Notes: generated from the letters alone by a model not told the origin. DNA of 64,000 bases from Alphaproteobacteria bacterium MarineAlpha12_Bin1 (GCA_002937505.1 PTJY01000002.1:62001-126000); one strand, 5' to 3'. Positions 18,949-27,503 are shown, counted from the stretch's first letter. A program made the numbers and translations.

Positions 18949-20196
18949 GTGCGCAAACCAGAAACCATAGAACGGCTTTATTTAGACTTTGACGGATTTT
19001 TTGCATCTGTAGAACAACAAGCCCGTCCTGAACTAAGAGGTAAGCCGGTTGGTGTTGTTCCTTTTTCTTCAACCTCCCACACTTGCGTGATTGCCTGTTC
19101 TAAAGAAGCTAAGAAACATGGTGTTAAAAACGTCATGCCAGTTTCGGAAGCAAAACAAAAATGTCCGAATATAGTATTAGTTCCCCAAAGTCCTGACCTC
19201 TACCGTAGAGCACATTGTGCGTTTTTAAGCGAAATTTCTGCAGTCATACCAGTCGATGCTATTAAGTCTATTGATGAATTAACATGCAAACTAGAACCCA
19301 TCGACCAAAGAGCACCACACGAGCTTGCACAGCGGATTAAAAGTCGGATTCGGGAAAATATTGGACCCTACATCACCTGTTCAATTGGATTCGCCGCTAA
19401 CCGACTCCTTGCAAAAATGGCGTGCAAAATTAATAAACCTGATGGTGTTACTATCTGGTGCCCAGAAGATATGCCTACACCCCTAATTAAAATACCCCTA
19501 TCAGACATTTCTGGAATTGGACGACGTATGGAGTACCGACTCCAGAGAGCTGGCATTTTTACAATGTCTGATCTTTGGAACTCAGAACCAAAACATCTCC
19601 GAAAAATCTGGAAAAACGTGACAGGAGAGCGTCTTTGGTATGCACTTCACGGTTATGATATTCAGGCCTCCCCTTCCCACCGAGGTATGTTTGGTCATGG
19701 TCGTGTCCTACCCCCAAACTGGAGAGGAATGGAACATGCTCGTGAGTGTTCCCGGTTACTATTAATCAAATCTGCTCGACGTATGAGACGTAGTGGATTT
19801 TATGCAAGCCGCTTATGGCTTTGGCTAAGCGCACGTAATACTGGATGGTCAGAAAGCGTTAGATTACCAATAGTTCATGATGATCAAGCCTGTCTATCTG
19901 GGCTAGAATCCTTGTGGAAAAGAGCCCGTCAAGAACTCTTACCAGAAACAAAAATTATACGACTCGGAGTTACGCTACTTGATCTCTCCCCTGCAACAGA
20001 GCGTCAACTTGATATGCTTGTGAACGATGACTCTACACGAAAAAGGTGGGAAAACATTACGACAGCAATAGATGCTTTAAACGCAAAATACGGTAAGACC
20101 GTAGTTAGCCTCGGCCCCTGGACTCCTCCTGAAGGAGGGTATGCTGGAGGTAAAATTTCATACACACGCATACCAAAAGCGGAGGATTTCTGGTGA
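18949..20196 (+). CDS. dinB: Y-family translesion DNA polymerase (DinB-like)
   Basis: This 415-residue protein starts at GTG 18949. The palm carries the metal ligands: Asp13 in YLDFDGFFASVEQ, and Asp109-Glu110 in SIDEL. A CSIGFAANRLLAKMA block and a helix-hairpin-helix region (ISGIGRRMEYRL, about residue 185) follow, then a little-finger domain. It performs error-prone synthesis past damaged bases. Compared with E. coli DinB it is longer and its C-terminus has no clear beta-clamp peptide that I can recognise. An upstream LexA box marks it as an SOS gene. It overlaps by four bases (GTGA) with a small four-cysteine ORF, so the two products are likely functionally linked. Confidence 0.9.
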   Translation: MRKPETIERLYLDFDGFFASVEQQARPELRGKPVGVVPFSSTSHTCVIACSKEAKKHGVKNVMPVSEAKQKCPNIVLVPQSPDLYRRAHCAFLSEISAVIPVDAIKSIDELTCKLEPIDQRAPHELAQRIKSRIRENIGPYITCSIGFAANRLLAKMACKINKPDGVTIWCPEDMPTPLIKIPLSDISGIGRRMEYRLQRAGIFTMSDLWNSEPKHLRKIWKNVTGERLWYALHGYDIQASPSHRGMFGHGRVLPPNWRGMEHARECSRLLLIKSARRMRRSGFYASRLWLWLSARNTGWSESVRLPIVHDDQACLSGLESLWKRARQELLPETKIIRLGVTLLDLSPATERQLDMLVNDDSTRKRWENITTAIDALNAKYGKTVVSLGPWTPPEGGYAGGKISYTRIPKAEDFW

Positions 20197-20447
20197 CCTG
20201 GAAACACGAGATACAATTGAGAGATCTAGAAAACAACCAATCAATCGAAATCATCTGTCGTAGCTGCAGTCGAACCTACTATGAACAAACCTCAACACTG
20301 CTAAAACAAGATAAAACAACACGTTACACCTATCTAAATGAAGTTGAAAAACTACTTTATTGTAAATACCGAGGCTGCCGTGGCTCTGTAAAAATAGTTT
20401 TAACAAATAATATCGAAACTGAGGGATTTGTAGGTGGCCTCCCTTAG
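20193..20447 (+). CDS. Small four-cysteine (probable zinc ribbon) protein coupled to the SOS polymerase
   Basis: This is an 84-residue protein of unknown function. Cys22-x2-Cys25 (ICRSC) and Cys57-x4-Cys62 (YCKYRGC) could bind one zinc ion in a ribbon fold. The GTG start overlaps the polymerase stop, so it is in the same SOS operon and probably translationally coupled. The stop is TAG, and there is no signal peptide or membrane segment. A role as an accessory factor recruiting or controlling the polymerase is inference from context only. Confidence 0.72.
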   Translation: MTWKHEIQLRDLENNQSIEIICRSCSRTYYEQTSTLLKQDKTTRYTYLNEVEKLLYCKYRGCRGSVKIVLTNNIETEGFVGGLP

Positions 20448-20495
20448 GCGACAAATAGATACATTAGATAGACACAGAAAACCAGAAAAGACAAT

Positions 20496-21122
20496 TTAAT
20501 CACTAGCGCGTCGACTGGCCCCCGCTTGTATTACAAGTTGTACCAATGCTTCGTAAGGCTGAGCACCTACCACGCCATAACCATTAGAAACAAAGGTAGG
20601 AACACCAGTAACGCCGTACTCTCGTGACTTTTCCCAATCCTGATCAACAGACTCTTTAAAACTACGCTTATAGAGAACTTCTTTGGTTTCCTCTGAATTG
20701 AGACCAATCTTTTCAGCAAGCCCAACCAACACCTCTACGTCACCGATGTTCTTACCGTCAACAAAGTACGCTCTATAAAGCTTATCATGTATTACATGGC
20801 CCTCAGGCTGAGTTTCTGCCCAGGAACCCAATTCCTGCGCAAGTCTACTGTTGTAGGTGTGCGTTCGTTCTCCATAAGGAAGACCTTCAACCTCCATCAA
20901 ACCCTTCATTCGCTGATGAGCCTCCTCTGGATCATAGTCGCGACCAGAAAATAGATCTGACATGGACATACCTTTGGCAGGTGTATCAGGATGCAACGGA
21001 AAATGAATTAGCTTAATGGATATATCAAACTCCTGCCTTAAATTTTCAATACGCACGGTACTGAGATAACACCAGGGTCAAACATAATCACTAAATATCT
21101 CTACGGTAACTGGTTCGTTCAT
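20496..21122 (-). CDS. FrnE/DsbA-family oxidoreductase, probable selenoprotein (Sec15, UPWC)
   Basis: The gene reads from ATG 21122, 7 nt after a good AGGAG site, through an in-frame TGA at 21078-21080 to the stop at 20496. This gives 208 residues, normal for FrnE-type DsbA proteins. The TGA falls in FSDYV-U-PWCY, the first position of the CPWC redox motif, so Sec15 and Cys18 form the active pair. The cis-proline loop GVTGVPTFV is intact near the C-terminus. Without readthrough the protein would start at 21056 with no ribosome-binding site and no redox motif. A SECIS-like hairpin lies at 21046-21064. It is divergent from a CMD-like gene at 21191. A nonsense mutation is possible but unlikely given its exact position and two parallel cases nearby. 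Confidence 0.86.
21046..21064 (-). promoter_or_regulatory. SECIS-like hairpin of the FrnE-like selenoprotein gene
   Basis: Read on the minus strand, UCAGUAC pairs over 7 bp with GUAUUGA, enclosing the 5-nt loop CGUGC. The stem begins 13 nt after the UGA (21078-21080), and the second loop base is a G. This is the expected form of a bacterial selenocysteine insertion element bound by SelB: a short hairpin just downstream of UGA with a small G-containing apical loop. It is coding sequence at the same time. Confidence 0.75.
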
Positions 21123-21190
21123 CAAAAGTCTCCTTTAGAAAAATCATTGACTAAAGTATATATAATACAAAGAGTTTATAGGAGAAAAAA

Positions 21191-21706
21191 ATGGCAAGAA
21201 TTCCGTATAGCAATATGACAGGACTTGAACCTGATCTTAAAGAAGAGCTATCAAAACGTCCTGATGCAAACATATATCGAATGCTGGCTAATGGAGGCAA
21301 TGCGGCTCTTGGCTACCTCAAAATGGGTAGTGAAATAAGATTTAATGCTGTTTTAAGTCCAACATCGCGTGAACTAATAATCCTTCGCACGGGATCTTTA
21401 TGTAAATCAATATATGAACTCGACCATCACACAATAATTGCTCGTAATATTGGATTGGAAGAAACAAAAATTAATGCCGTAATTCATACCGGATCCAAAT
21501 CGGAAGTCTTGGATGATTTCGAGAAGTGCTTAATGATATTTACTGAAGAAACTGTAAAAGATGGAAAAGCAAGTGAAAAAAGCTTTTTCAATCTAGCTGA
21601 ATATTACAGCCACGAGGAATTGATAGAAACCACCTTACTTATAGGATTTTATATGCTCACCTCTCGTTTTTTACAAACTTTTAACGTAGACCTCGATGAA
21701 CATTGA
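21191..21706 (+). CDS. Carboxymuconolactone decarboxylase (CMD)-family protein
   Basis: This 171-residue all-helical CMD-like protein has the helix-turn segment SPTSRELIILRTGSLCKSIYELDHHTIIA near residues 58-85. The His in DHH corresponds to the conserved family His. The redox CxxC of AhpD is absent: a single Cys occurs, and no in-frame TGA is present. GGAG lies 6-9 nt before the ATG. It is divergent from the selenoprotein frnE gene, with a shared intergenic region of 68 bp, so the two may be co-regulated. It could be a lactone decarboxylase or hydratase-like enzyme, or a redox protein relative. Function unknown. Confidence 0.85.
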   Translation: MARIPYSNMTGLEPDLKEELSKRPDANIYRMLANGGNAALGYLKMGSEIRFNAVLSPTSRELIILRTGSLCKSIYELDHHTIIARNIGLEETKINAVIHTGSKSEVLDDFEKCLMIFTEETVKDGKASEKSFFNLAEYYSHEELIETTLLIGFYMLTSRFLQTFNVDLDEH

Positions 21707-21742
21707 ACCAAAAATTGAATGAATTTATAATAACTCATATAG

Positions 21743-23362
21743 CTAGCCTATAGCATCTTCAAGCACCATATCAGATCCTTTTTCCCCTATCATAATAGCA
21801 GGTGCATTAGTATTACCAGATATTAGCGTAGGCATAATGGAGGCATCAATAACTCTAAGGCCCTCTATACCATGAACTCGTAGTCTTTCATCGACAACAG
21901 CATTCTCATCATCTCCCATTTTACATGTACCCACAGGATGAAAACTAGTTCTACAGTTCTCTAAAATATATTCCAAAACTTCATCATAACTAAGGCAGTC
22001 CTTTCCAGGTTTATGTTCTCCTACGATGAATTGCCTCATAGCATTTTGGCTCATTATTTTTCTTACAGCCTGAACGCCTGCAACTAGGACATCACGATCC
22101 TTTCTTTCTGCCAAATAGTTTGGTTGTATCTCTGGAGCAGAAAATGGATCAGGTGACACAATTCTCAAATATCCACGACTCTCTGGCCTAAGCAAGGCAG
22201 TAACAATCGTGCACCCAGAAAAGTCACTAGCGATGAACCCACCAGCGCCCCCCGCACTTTCAGTACTATAAGGCATTATTTGAGCTTGAATATCAGGAGA
22301 GGCAGAATCAACATCCGCCTTAATAAAGCCTCCTGCATAGGAAGCGCCCCAAGCAAGTTCTCCTTTTCGTGACAATATATATTTTACGCCCGCAGCAATT
22401 CGACGAGAAAAGCTGTTTGCAACATCATTCGCCGTAAAAGGTTTATTGACCTTGTAAACAACAGGGCCATTCACATGATCTTGTAAATTTTCACCAACTC
22501 CTGGCAGGTTTTTTACGACCTCAACACCAAATCTTTGAAGTAGTTGAGATGGGCCTATCCCAGACAACTGAAGCAATTGGGGCGAATTATAGGCTCCTCC
22601 AGAAATTATTACCTCTCCTTCAGCTTTTGCCTGAAGCAACTTATTTCCTTTCTTATACTCCACTCCATTAGCCCGCAAACCATCAAATAATAAACGTGTG
22701 GCATGTGCATCAGTTATGACAACTAAATTGCCTCGTTTTCTTGCTGGCTTGAGGTAACCCACAGCAGTACTGCGACGTCTACCGTTATCTGTAGTCCACT
22801 GTGTATAACCAAAGCCTTCCTGTTGAGCTCCATTAAAGTCTGGATTTAATTGGTAACCAGCCTGAACGGCCGCCTCTAGATAAGCATCAGCGAGCGGGTG
22901 GGGCTCTGCGGGATCAGAAACCGTTAAAGGACCCCCTACGCCGTGAAAGTCATCCGAACCACGTTGTTGATCCTCAGATTTTATAAAGTAAGGCAATACA
23001 TCTTCATAACTCCAGCCCTCATTTCCAAGTTGTCGCCAATGATTGTAATCCTCAGCCTGGCCCCTGATATAAACCATGCCGTTAATAGAGCTTGTTCCGC
23101 CCAAGACTTTCCCTCTGGGTTGGCCTATGGACCTTTTTACCCACTCACTTCCGGGCGCTGTTTCATAGAGCCAATTAATTTTGGCGTTGGTAAAATGTTT
23201 TGCGTATCCTATTGGTATATGTATCCAAGGATTTTTATCCTCACCACCTGCCTCCATTAATAAAACTTTGTATCGACCAGTTTCAGTGAGCCTATTTGCT
23301 AGGACGCAACCGGCACTTCCGGCACCAATTATGATGTAATCAAACTTGCTGGATACTTCCAT
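21743..23362 (-). CDS. GMC family FAD-dependent oxidoreductase, second copy
   Basis: This 539-residue GMC oxidoreductase is closely related to the one at 5691-7301. FAD motif GAGSAG is at residues 13-18, and the PRGKVLGGTSSINGMVY signature is near residue 80. The C-terminal active-site blocks are HPVGTCKMG and SGNTNAPAIMIGEKG. Relatives include choline and alcohol dehydrogenases. It stands alone, tail to tail with the CMD gene and divergent from the SDR at 23465. The two GMC proteins probably have different alcohol substrates. Confidence 0.92.
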   Translation of the reverse strand: MEVSSKFDYIIIGAGSAGCVLANRLTETGRYKVLLMEAGGEDKNPWIHIPIGYAKHFTNAKINWLYETAPGSEWVKRSIGQPRGKVLGGTSSINGMVYIRGQAEDYNHWRQLGNEGWSYEDVLPYFIKSEDQQRGSDDFHGVGGPLTVSDPAEPHPLADAYLEAAVQAGYQLNPDFNGAQQEGFGYTQWTTDNGRRRSTAVGYLKPARKRGNLVVITDAHATRLLFDGLRANGVEYKKGNKLLQAKAEGEVIISGGAYNSPQLLQLSGIGPSQLLQRFGVEVVKNLPGVGENLQDHVNGPVVYKVNKPFTANDVANSFSRRIAAGVKYILSRKGELAWGASYAGGFIKADVDSASPDIQAQIMPYSTESAGGAGGFIASDFSGCTIVTALLRPESRGYLRIVSPDPFSAPEIQPNYLAERKDRDVLVAGVQAVRKIMSQNAMRQFIVGEHKPGKDCLSYDEVLEYILENCRTSFHPVGTCKMGDDENAVVDERLRVHGIEGLRVIDASIMPTLISGNTNAPAIMIGEKGSDMVLEDAIG

Positions 23363-23464
23363 TTTCTAGCCTTCATTTTTTAGTTTTTTTTATATAGCCT
23401 GTAATTATTTCAAAATAAACGTTAGTCTAAAGTTCGTTGAACGTACAGCATGGTGATAACTTTT

Positions 23465-24193
23465 ATGAGTAGACCAAAAGTAGCCCTAATTGTTGGCGCT
23501 GGAGATGCAACTGGCGGCGCAATTGCCAAACGATTTTCACAAGAGGGTTTCACTGTTTGTGTGACCCGCAGAAATGCAGACAAACTCAAGGACCTAGTCT
23601 CAGAAATTAAGGATCAGGGAGGAATAGTGCACGCCTTTGGTTCAGATGCGCGTCGGGAAGAACAGGTAATATCTTTGATAAGTGAAATCGAGAATGAAAT
23701 AGGTCCAATACAAATAGCGGTATATAATGTCGGAGGTAATGTAAAATTTCCTATAACAGAGACAACCTCCAGGGTCTACTTTAAGGTTTGGGAGATGTGC
23801 TCTCTCGGCGGCTTCCTAATGGGGCGTGAAGTGGCAAAAAAAATGCTAAATCGTGGTGAAGGAACGATTCTCTTTACTGGGGCTACCGCATCAATTCGAG
23901 GATCAAGCGGTTTTTCAGCATTTTCGGGCGGCAAACACGCATTAAGAGCTCTAGCCCAATCCATGGCTCGCGAATTATCACCCAAGGGAATTCATGTCGC
24001 ACATATCGTTATAGACGGAGCCATTGATACAGAGTTTATCAAAGAAATGTTCCCCAAGGCATACGCTTTAAAAGAACAAGACGGAATTCTTAACCCAGAG
24101 CATATAGCCGAAAATTATTTGATGATCCACAATCAACCACGAAGTTCATGGACTTTTGAACTGGATTTGCGCCCGTGGATTGAAGATTGGTAA
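23465..24193 (+). CDS. SDR family protein with Tyr-to-Phe change in the active site
   Basis: A short-chain dehydrogenase fold of about 242 residues. ATG 23465 gives MSRPKVALIVGAGDATGG; an in-frame ATG at 23450 is the alternative. The cofactor motif is GAGDATGGAIA and the NAG-like turn is YNVGG. The normal YxxxK pair reads FSGGK, so the catalytic Tyr is Phe and only the Lys remains. The following ALAQSMARELSPKGIHVAH and IDGAIDT resemble a known SDR subgroup that also has Phe there, so it may be a natural variant rather than a broken enzyme. It is followed after 37 bp by an HCCA-isomerase-like gene. Confidence 0.85.
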   Translation: MSRPKVALIVGAGDATGGAIAKRFSQEGFTVCVTRRNADKLKDLVSEIKDQGGIVHAFGSDARREEQVISLISEIENEIGPIQIAVYNVGGNVKFPITETTSRVYFKVWEMCSLGGFLMGREVAKKMLNRGEGTILFTGATASIRGSSGFSAFSGGKHALRALAQSMARELSPKGIHVAHIVIDGAIDTEFIKEMFPKAYALKEQDGILNPEHIAENYLMIHNQPRSSWTFELDLRPWIEDW

Positions 24194-24230
24194 TTTGTCG
24201 TCTGAACAATACCTCACTTAGGAAACTCTA

Positions 24231-24833
24231 ATGGAAAAAACGGTTGAATTTATATTTGATGTAGTTAGCCCAACAGCTTATATCGCGTATCGCCGATTGC
24301 CTGAAATTATAGAGCGAACTGGGGCGACCATTATTTGGAGTCCAGTATTTCTTGGGGGAGTAATGAATGCCAGCGGCAACAAGCCTCCGGGAACCGTAGC
24401 AGCAAAAGGACGATATATGAACAGAGATATGGAGCGTTGCGCTGAACGTTACAAAATAGAGTTTTCTCTCAATAAACATTTTCCAGTAAACACACTATCA
24501 CTGCAAAGAATAGCTGTAGGTCTGAACAACAATGATGAACATGAAGAATTTCTGAAATTTATTGATGTTTGCTTTAAAGCCATATGGGTCGATGGCAAAA
24601 ACATGGGAGACACTGATATCAGTTCTGACGTGTTAGCTGATGCCGGGTTTGAAACGGGGACTCTAATGAATTTAGCAAATGATTCTACTATCAAGGAAAA
24701 ACTTAAATCTTTAACTAATAACGCGGTTCAGAGAGGTGTTTTTGGCGCCCCAACATTTTTTGTAGACCGAGAGATGTATTTTGGACAAGATCGCCTTGAT
24801 TACGTTGAAATCGCCTTATCAAGACAGCAATAA
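24231..24833 (+). CDS. 2-hydroxychromene-2-carboxylate isomerase-like (DsbA/GST-kappa fold) protein
   Basis: This 200-residue thioredoxin-like protein has the N-terminal active-site segment FDVVSPTAYIAYRR, where Ser replaces the first Cys as in HCCA isomerase and GST kappa. It also has a helical insertion with VNTLSLQR and the C-terminal cis-proline loop GVFGAPTFFVDREMYFGQDRL. In naphthalene-type pathways the enzyme isomerises a ring-cleavage product using glutathione. It follows the SDR at 23465 in the same direction and converges within 6 bp on the cupin gene. A second copy is at 32415-33053. Confidence 0.9.
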   Translation: MEKTVEFIFDVVSPTAYIAYRRLPEIIERTGATIIWSPVFLGGVMNASGNKPPGTVAAKGRYMNRDMERCAERYKIEFSLNKHFPVNTLSLQRIAVGLNNNDEHEEFLKFIDVCFKAIWVDGKNMGDTDISSDVLADAGFETGTLMNLANDSTIKEKLKSLTNNAVQRGVFGAPTFFVDREMYFGQDRLDYVEIALSRQQ

Positions 24834-24839
24834 TAGAAC

Positions 24840-25763
24840 TCAGCCAAAACTAAACCCTATTGTACGCAAATGATAATAAAGCCCTCCATCTTGAACGACT
24901 AGGCTTAGCATCATTTCATCACCCTCGTTGTGATGCTCATGTAAATGAGAAGGCGGAGTTATCATGATAGCGTATTGATGCCAATCAACTTTTTCCCCTT
25001 CGATGACCGAGTATACGTTTTTGCTTTGAATGGGTAGTGTTAAAGCTACAGAATTATGACGATGTGGTCGTTGCACTTCATTAGGGTCAAGCGAATTCAT
25101 TGCAAGGGCTATAGATGGATGGATATCCATCATTTTTTCTCTTTTCTCACTGCTAAAATGTAATGCAAGCCCCGAAACATTTGGATCAGCTTTTTGCTGG
25201 TCATGTACTATGGCCATCTGGTGTTTAATCTCAGAACTTTTGTACAATGCAGCTTGAGTTGGTGCCTTTTCTGGGAGAGGAGCATCTAATTTATGAAAAT
25301 CTAATTCAGGCTCATTTGTTACCTGAAATAATACAGCTACTTCCTGGTTTCCTATTAGTTCGGTCTCTCCTCCACCTGGAAGAGCAAACACATCCCCCTT
25401 TGACCAACTGATCATTTCTCCTGATTTTGAAGCACTACCCGATCCAGTAATAACATAATAAATCTCTCCCGACGCGTTAAATTGACCAGAGAGAGACTCT
25501 CCAGGGAGAATTCTGGCATAACGACCTAAAAGGAGAGGCGTGGTTGCGGGATAGTCAAAACCCATTTTCTTGCCAATATCCAGACTAACCCAACTGGTGG
25601 GGGTGTCTCCTCCCATTGCTTGCTCAATTTCATCTACGAAAACATGCTTAGGAACTTCAGGTCGTTTAACAGTAAAAATATTAGCTGGACTGTCGTATCG
25701 CGCACGGCTTTCAAAAACCGATTTAACGTCTTTTGATGTCATGTTTTCTTTTGAACCGTCCAT
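24840..25763 (-). CDS. Two-domain cupin protein (gentisate dioxygenase-like)
   Basis: This 307-residue protein has two cupin barrels. The N-terminal barrel holds GSASKSGEMISWSKGDVFALPGG. The C-terminal barrel has QRPHRHNSVALTLPI and ITPPSHLHEHHNEGD, with His clusters suited to a bound metal. The layout resembles gentisate 1,2-dioxygenase and related bicupins. It is the last gene of a minus-strand run that includes the MDR oxidoreductase and the CMD selenoproteins. It may be a ring-cleaving or sensing protein; activity unproven. Confidence 0.82.
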   Translation of the reverse strand: MDGSKENMTSKDVKSVFESRARYDSPANIFTVKRPEVPKHVFVDEIEQAMGGDTPTSWVSLDIGKKMGFDYPATTPLLLGRYARILPGESLSGQFNASGEIYYVITGSGSASKSGEMISWSKGDVFALPGGGETELIGNQEVAVLFQVTNEPELDFHKLDAPLPEKAPTQAALYKSSEIKHQMAIVHDQQKADPNVSGLALHFSSEKREKMMDIHPSIALAMNSLDPNEVQRPHRHNSVALTLPIQSKNVYSVIEGEKVDWHQYAIMITPPSHLHEHHNEGDEMMLSLVVQDGGLYYHLRTIGFSFG

Positions 25764-25860
25764 AACTTTTCTATCCTATCATCTGGATCTTTTAATTTGT
25801 CATCTTTGAAACATACTATTTCGATATTGAAGATCATACAATTCTTTAACGTTGAATGAG

Positions 25861-26841
25861 TTAAGGCTTTAGAACTAATTTTCCCATCACCTCCCTGGAG
25901 TCGATTATTTCGTGCGCTAGCCGTGCTTCAGAAAGAGGCAAACGCTTGAATATAGGAGGCTTTAAATTCCGGACTGAAAATTGATCAACTACGTTTTGAA
26001 CAATCTTTCGCCTTTTTTCTATATCGTTATCATAACAATGCCACGAAAAACAACGAACAGCTAGGCTTTTTCCAGCCCTGGCTCGTAATTCAGAAAATAA
26101 TTCTTTTTCAGGTAACCCTGCCAAAGCATTATAAGAAATAATCATTCCCAAAGGTGCAAGCATATCCAGAGTATTTACAAAGTTCGGCCCCACAAGCTGA
26201 TCAAAAACAACGTCAACTCCCCTTCCCTCTGTGAGCTCAATAACCCGAGAAATTACCTCGTCTTTTGAATAATTTATTGCTGAAGAAGCGCCATATTCTG
26301 TTACAAACTTACATTTCTTTTCAGAGCTAACACCCGCAAAAATAGAAATATCTTCTGATCTGCATAAATCAATAATAGCTGTACCAAGCCCTCCAGCGGC
26401 GCCATTAACGTAAGCATACTCTGGCTTCTTTCCTCCAAACGCCTCAAATAATAATGACCACGCAATTACGTAATTGGGAATACTAACTGCATCTTCTAGA
26501 TCAATATTATTTGGCAAAGGAGTGACTAGTGATGTCGAAACCGAATTAAATTCAGCATAGCGTCCTCCACCTGTGCCAAAAACTAATACAGGCTGGCCTA
26601 CTTCTAGGTTTTTGATCCCTCGACCAATTTTTTCTATGTGGCCACTCATCTCGTTACCTAATATAGCTGGCAAAGGCGGAGACCATCTATAAACACCCTT
26701 ACGCATAAGTACATCAGGTTTACCCACGCCAATTGAGTGAGCACGAACCAGCACCTCCCCAAAACCAGGCTCTGGAATTGGTAATTCTATCACTTCAAGA
26801 ACTTCAGGCCCTCCAGGAGCAGAAAACTGTATAGCTCTCAT
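25861..26841 (-). CDS. MDR family oxidoreductase (quinone oxidoreductase-like, zinc-free)
   Basis: This 326-residue medium-chain dehydrogenase/reductase starts MRAIQFSAPGGPEVLEVIELP. It has the NADPH-binding VNGAAGGLGTAIIDL near residue 145 and lacks the structural zinc cysteines, as in quinone oxidoreductases. GGGAG sits 9 nt before the ATG. It starts 38 bp after the end of the CMD selenoprotein at 26880 and is probably transcribed with it. It could supply or consume reducing equivalents for that module, but this is inference. Confidence 0.9.
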   Translation of the reverse strand: MRAIQFSAPGGPEVLEVIELPIPEPGFGEVLVRAHSIGVGKPDVLMRKGVYRWSPPLPAILGNEMSGHIEKIGRGIKNLEVGQPVLVFGTGGGRYAEFNSVSTSLVTPLPNNIDLEDAVSIPNYVIAWSLLFEAFGGKKPEYAYVNGAAGGLGTAIIDLCRSEDISIFAGVSSEKKCKFVTEYGASSAINYSKDEVISRVIELTEGRGVDVVFDQLVGPNFVNTLDMLAPLGMIISYNALAGLPEKELFSELRARAGKSLAVRCFSWHCYDNDIEKRRKIVQNVVDQFSVRNLKPPIFKRLPLSEARLAHEIIDSREVMGKLVLKP

Positions 26842-26879
26842 CCAATAAACTCCCTAAATAACAAACATAGACCTTGGCA

Positions 26880-27503
26880 TTACTCCGCTGCCATGGACTG
26901 CAATGATAAAGGTGCTGCCCCATAAAGTCGTTCTGATTCTTCCTGACCAACCAAACGACCATCTGGCGAATACATAGGGTAGAACTTTAATGTTCCAAAG
27001 AATGTGTGATACCCCGCATTAAAACATAAAAAGATACCTATCTGAGTAATTTCATCTTCACTGAGATGTTTGCGTAAATTCTCATAATATTCGGCATCTA
27101 AAGAATCAGGATCCTTCATTACCAAATCTACATGATTCAGTATTGCTTTCTCCTTATCATCAAGATGTTCACTATCTGCATAATTATTTATGCCATCGTC
27201 AATAAGTTCTTCTGTAAGTCCGTCCCGCTTCGCCGAAGCAGATCGTACATTACCTCAATAGCTACAGTGCGCCCGACGGGACAGAGAAACACGCATAATT
27301 TCCTTAATTTTATGACTAAGATTTCCTGAGTTAAATGATACTGCCCAAGCTTCATAGTTAGCTATAGCAAGATCAATGTTATGCCCTAACATCGCCAAAG
27401 CACCCGGATCAGGCGCTTTGTGTTCTAGGCTTCGTTCGATATAGGGCTTAAGTTTAGTCTTTTTAAGCTCTTCTATATCAAGCATAGTAATATTTGGTGC
27501 CAT
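26880..27503 (-). CDS. AhpD/CMD-like selenoprotein, copy 1 (Cys80-Ser-Tyr-Sec83)
   Basis: One 207-residue protein is encoded if the in-frame TGA at 27255-27257 is read as selenocysteine. ATG 27503 has AGGAGG 5 nt upstream. The active-site segment reads RRAHCSY-U-GNVRSASAK, a CxxU version of the CxxC redox pair of AhpD-type CMD proteins. The frame stays open across the 43 codons between the TGA and the next ATG, and the C-terminal half keeps the CMD helical pattern (ILNHVDLVMKDP, FNAGYHTFFG). A SECIS-like hairpin sits at 27224-27242. The paralogue at 28170-28793 has the same TGA at the same codon. The likely role is a peroxide- or disulfide-reducing enzyme served by the nearby thioredoxin. Confidence 0.88.
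26920..27215. repeat. 296-bp perfect direct repeat, unit A (with 28210-28505)
   Basis: This segment is identical base for base to 28210-28505, at an offset of 1290 bp. It covers most of the C-terminal half of the first CMD selenoprotein gene. Mismatches flank it at 26919 and 27216. The central part of the two genes (upstream of the TGA) is strongly diverged, so the identity reflects recent conversion or partial duplication rather than general slow divergence. Confidence 0.95.
27224..27242 (-). promoter_or_regulatory. SECIS-like hairpin, CMD selenoprotein copy 1
   Basis: On the minus strand UCUGCUUC pairs with GAAGCGGG over 8 bp (three G-U pairs), closing a GGC loop whose first base is G. The stem begins 12 nt after the UGA at 27255-27257. 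The size and spacing match the hairpins of the other two selenoprotein genes. Confidence 0.78.

Noticed and set aside
21191-21706. Another selenoprotein candidate among the CMD proteins
   Set aside because: The gene has full length without an in-frame TGA, and its single Cys does not sit in a CxxC or CxxU pair.
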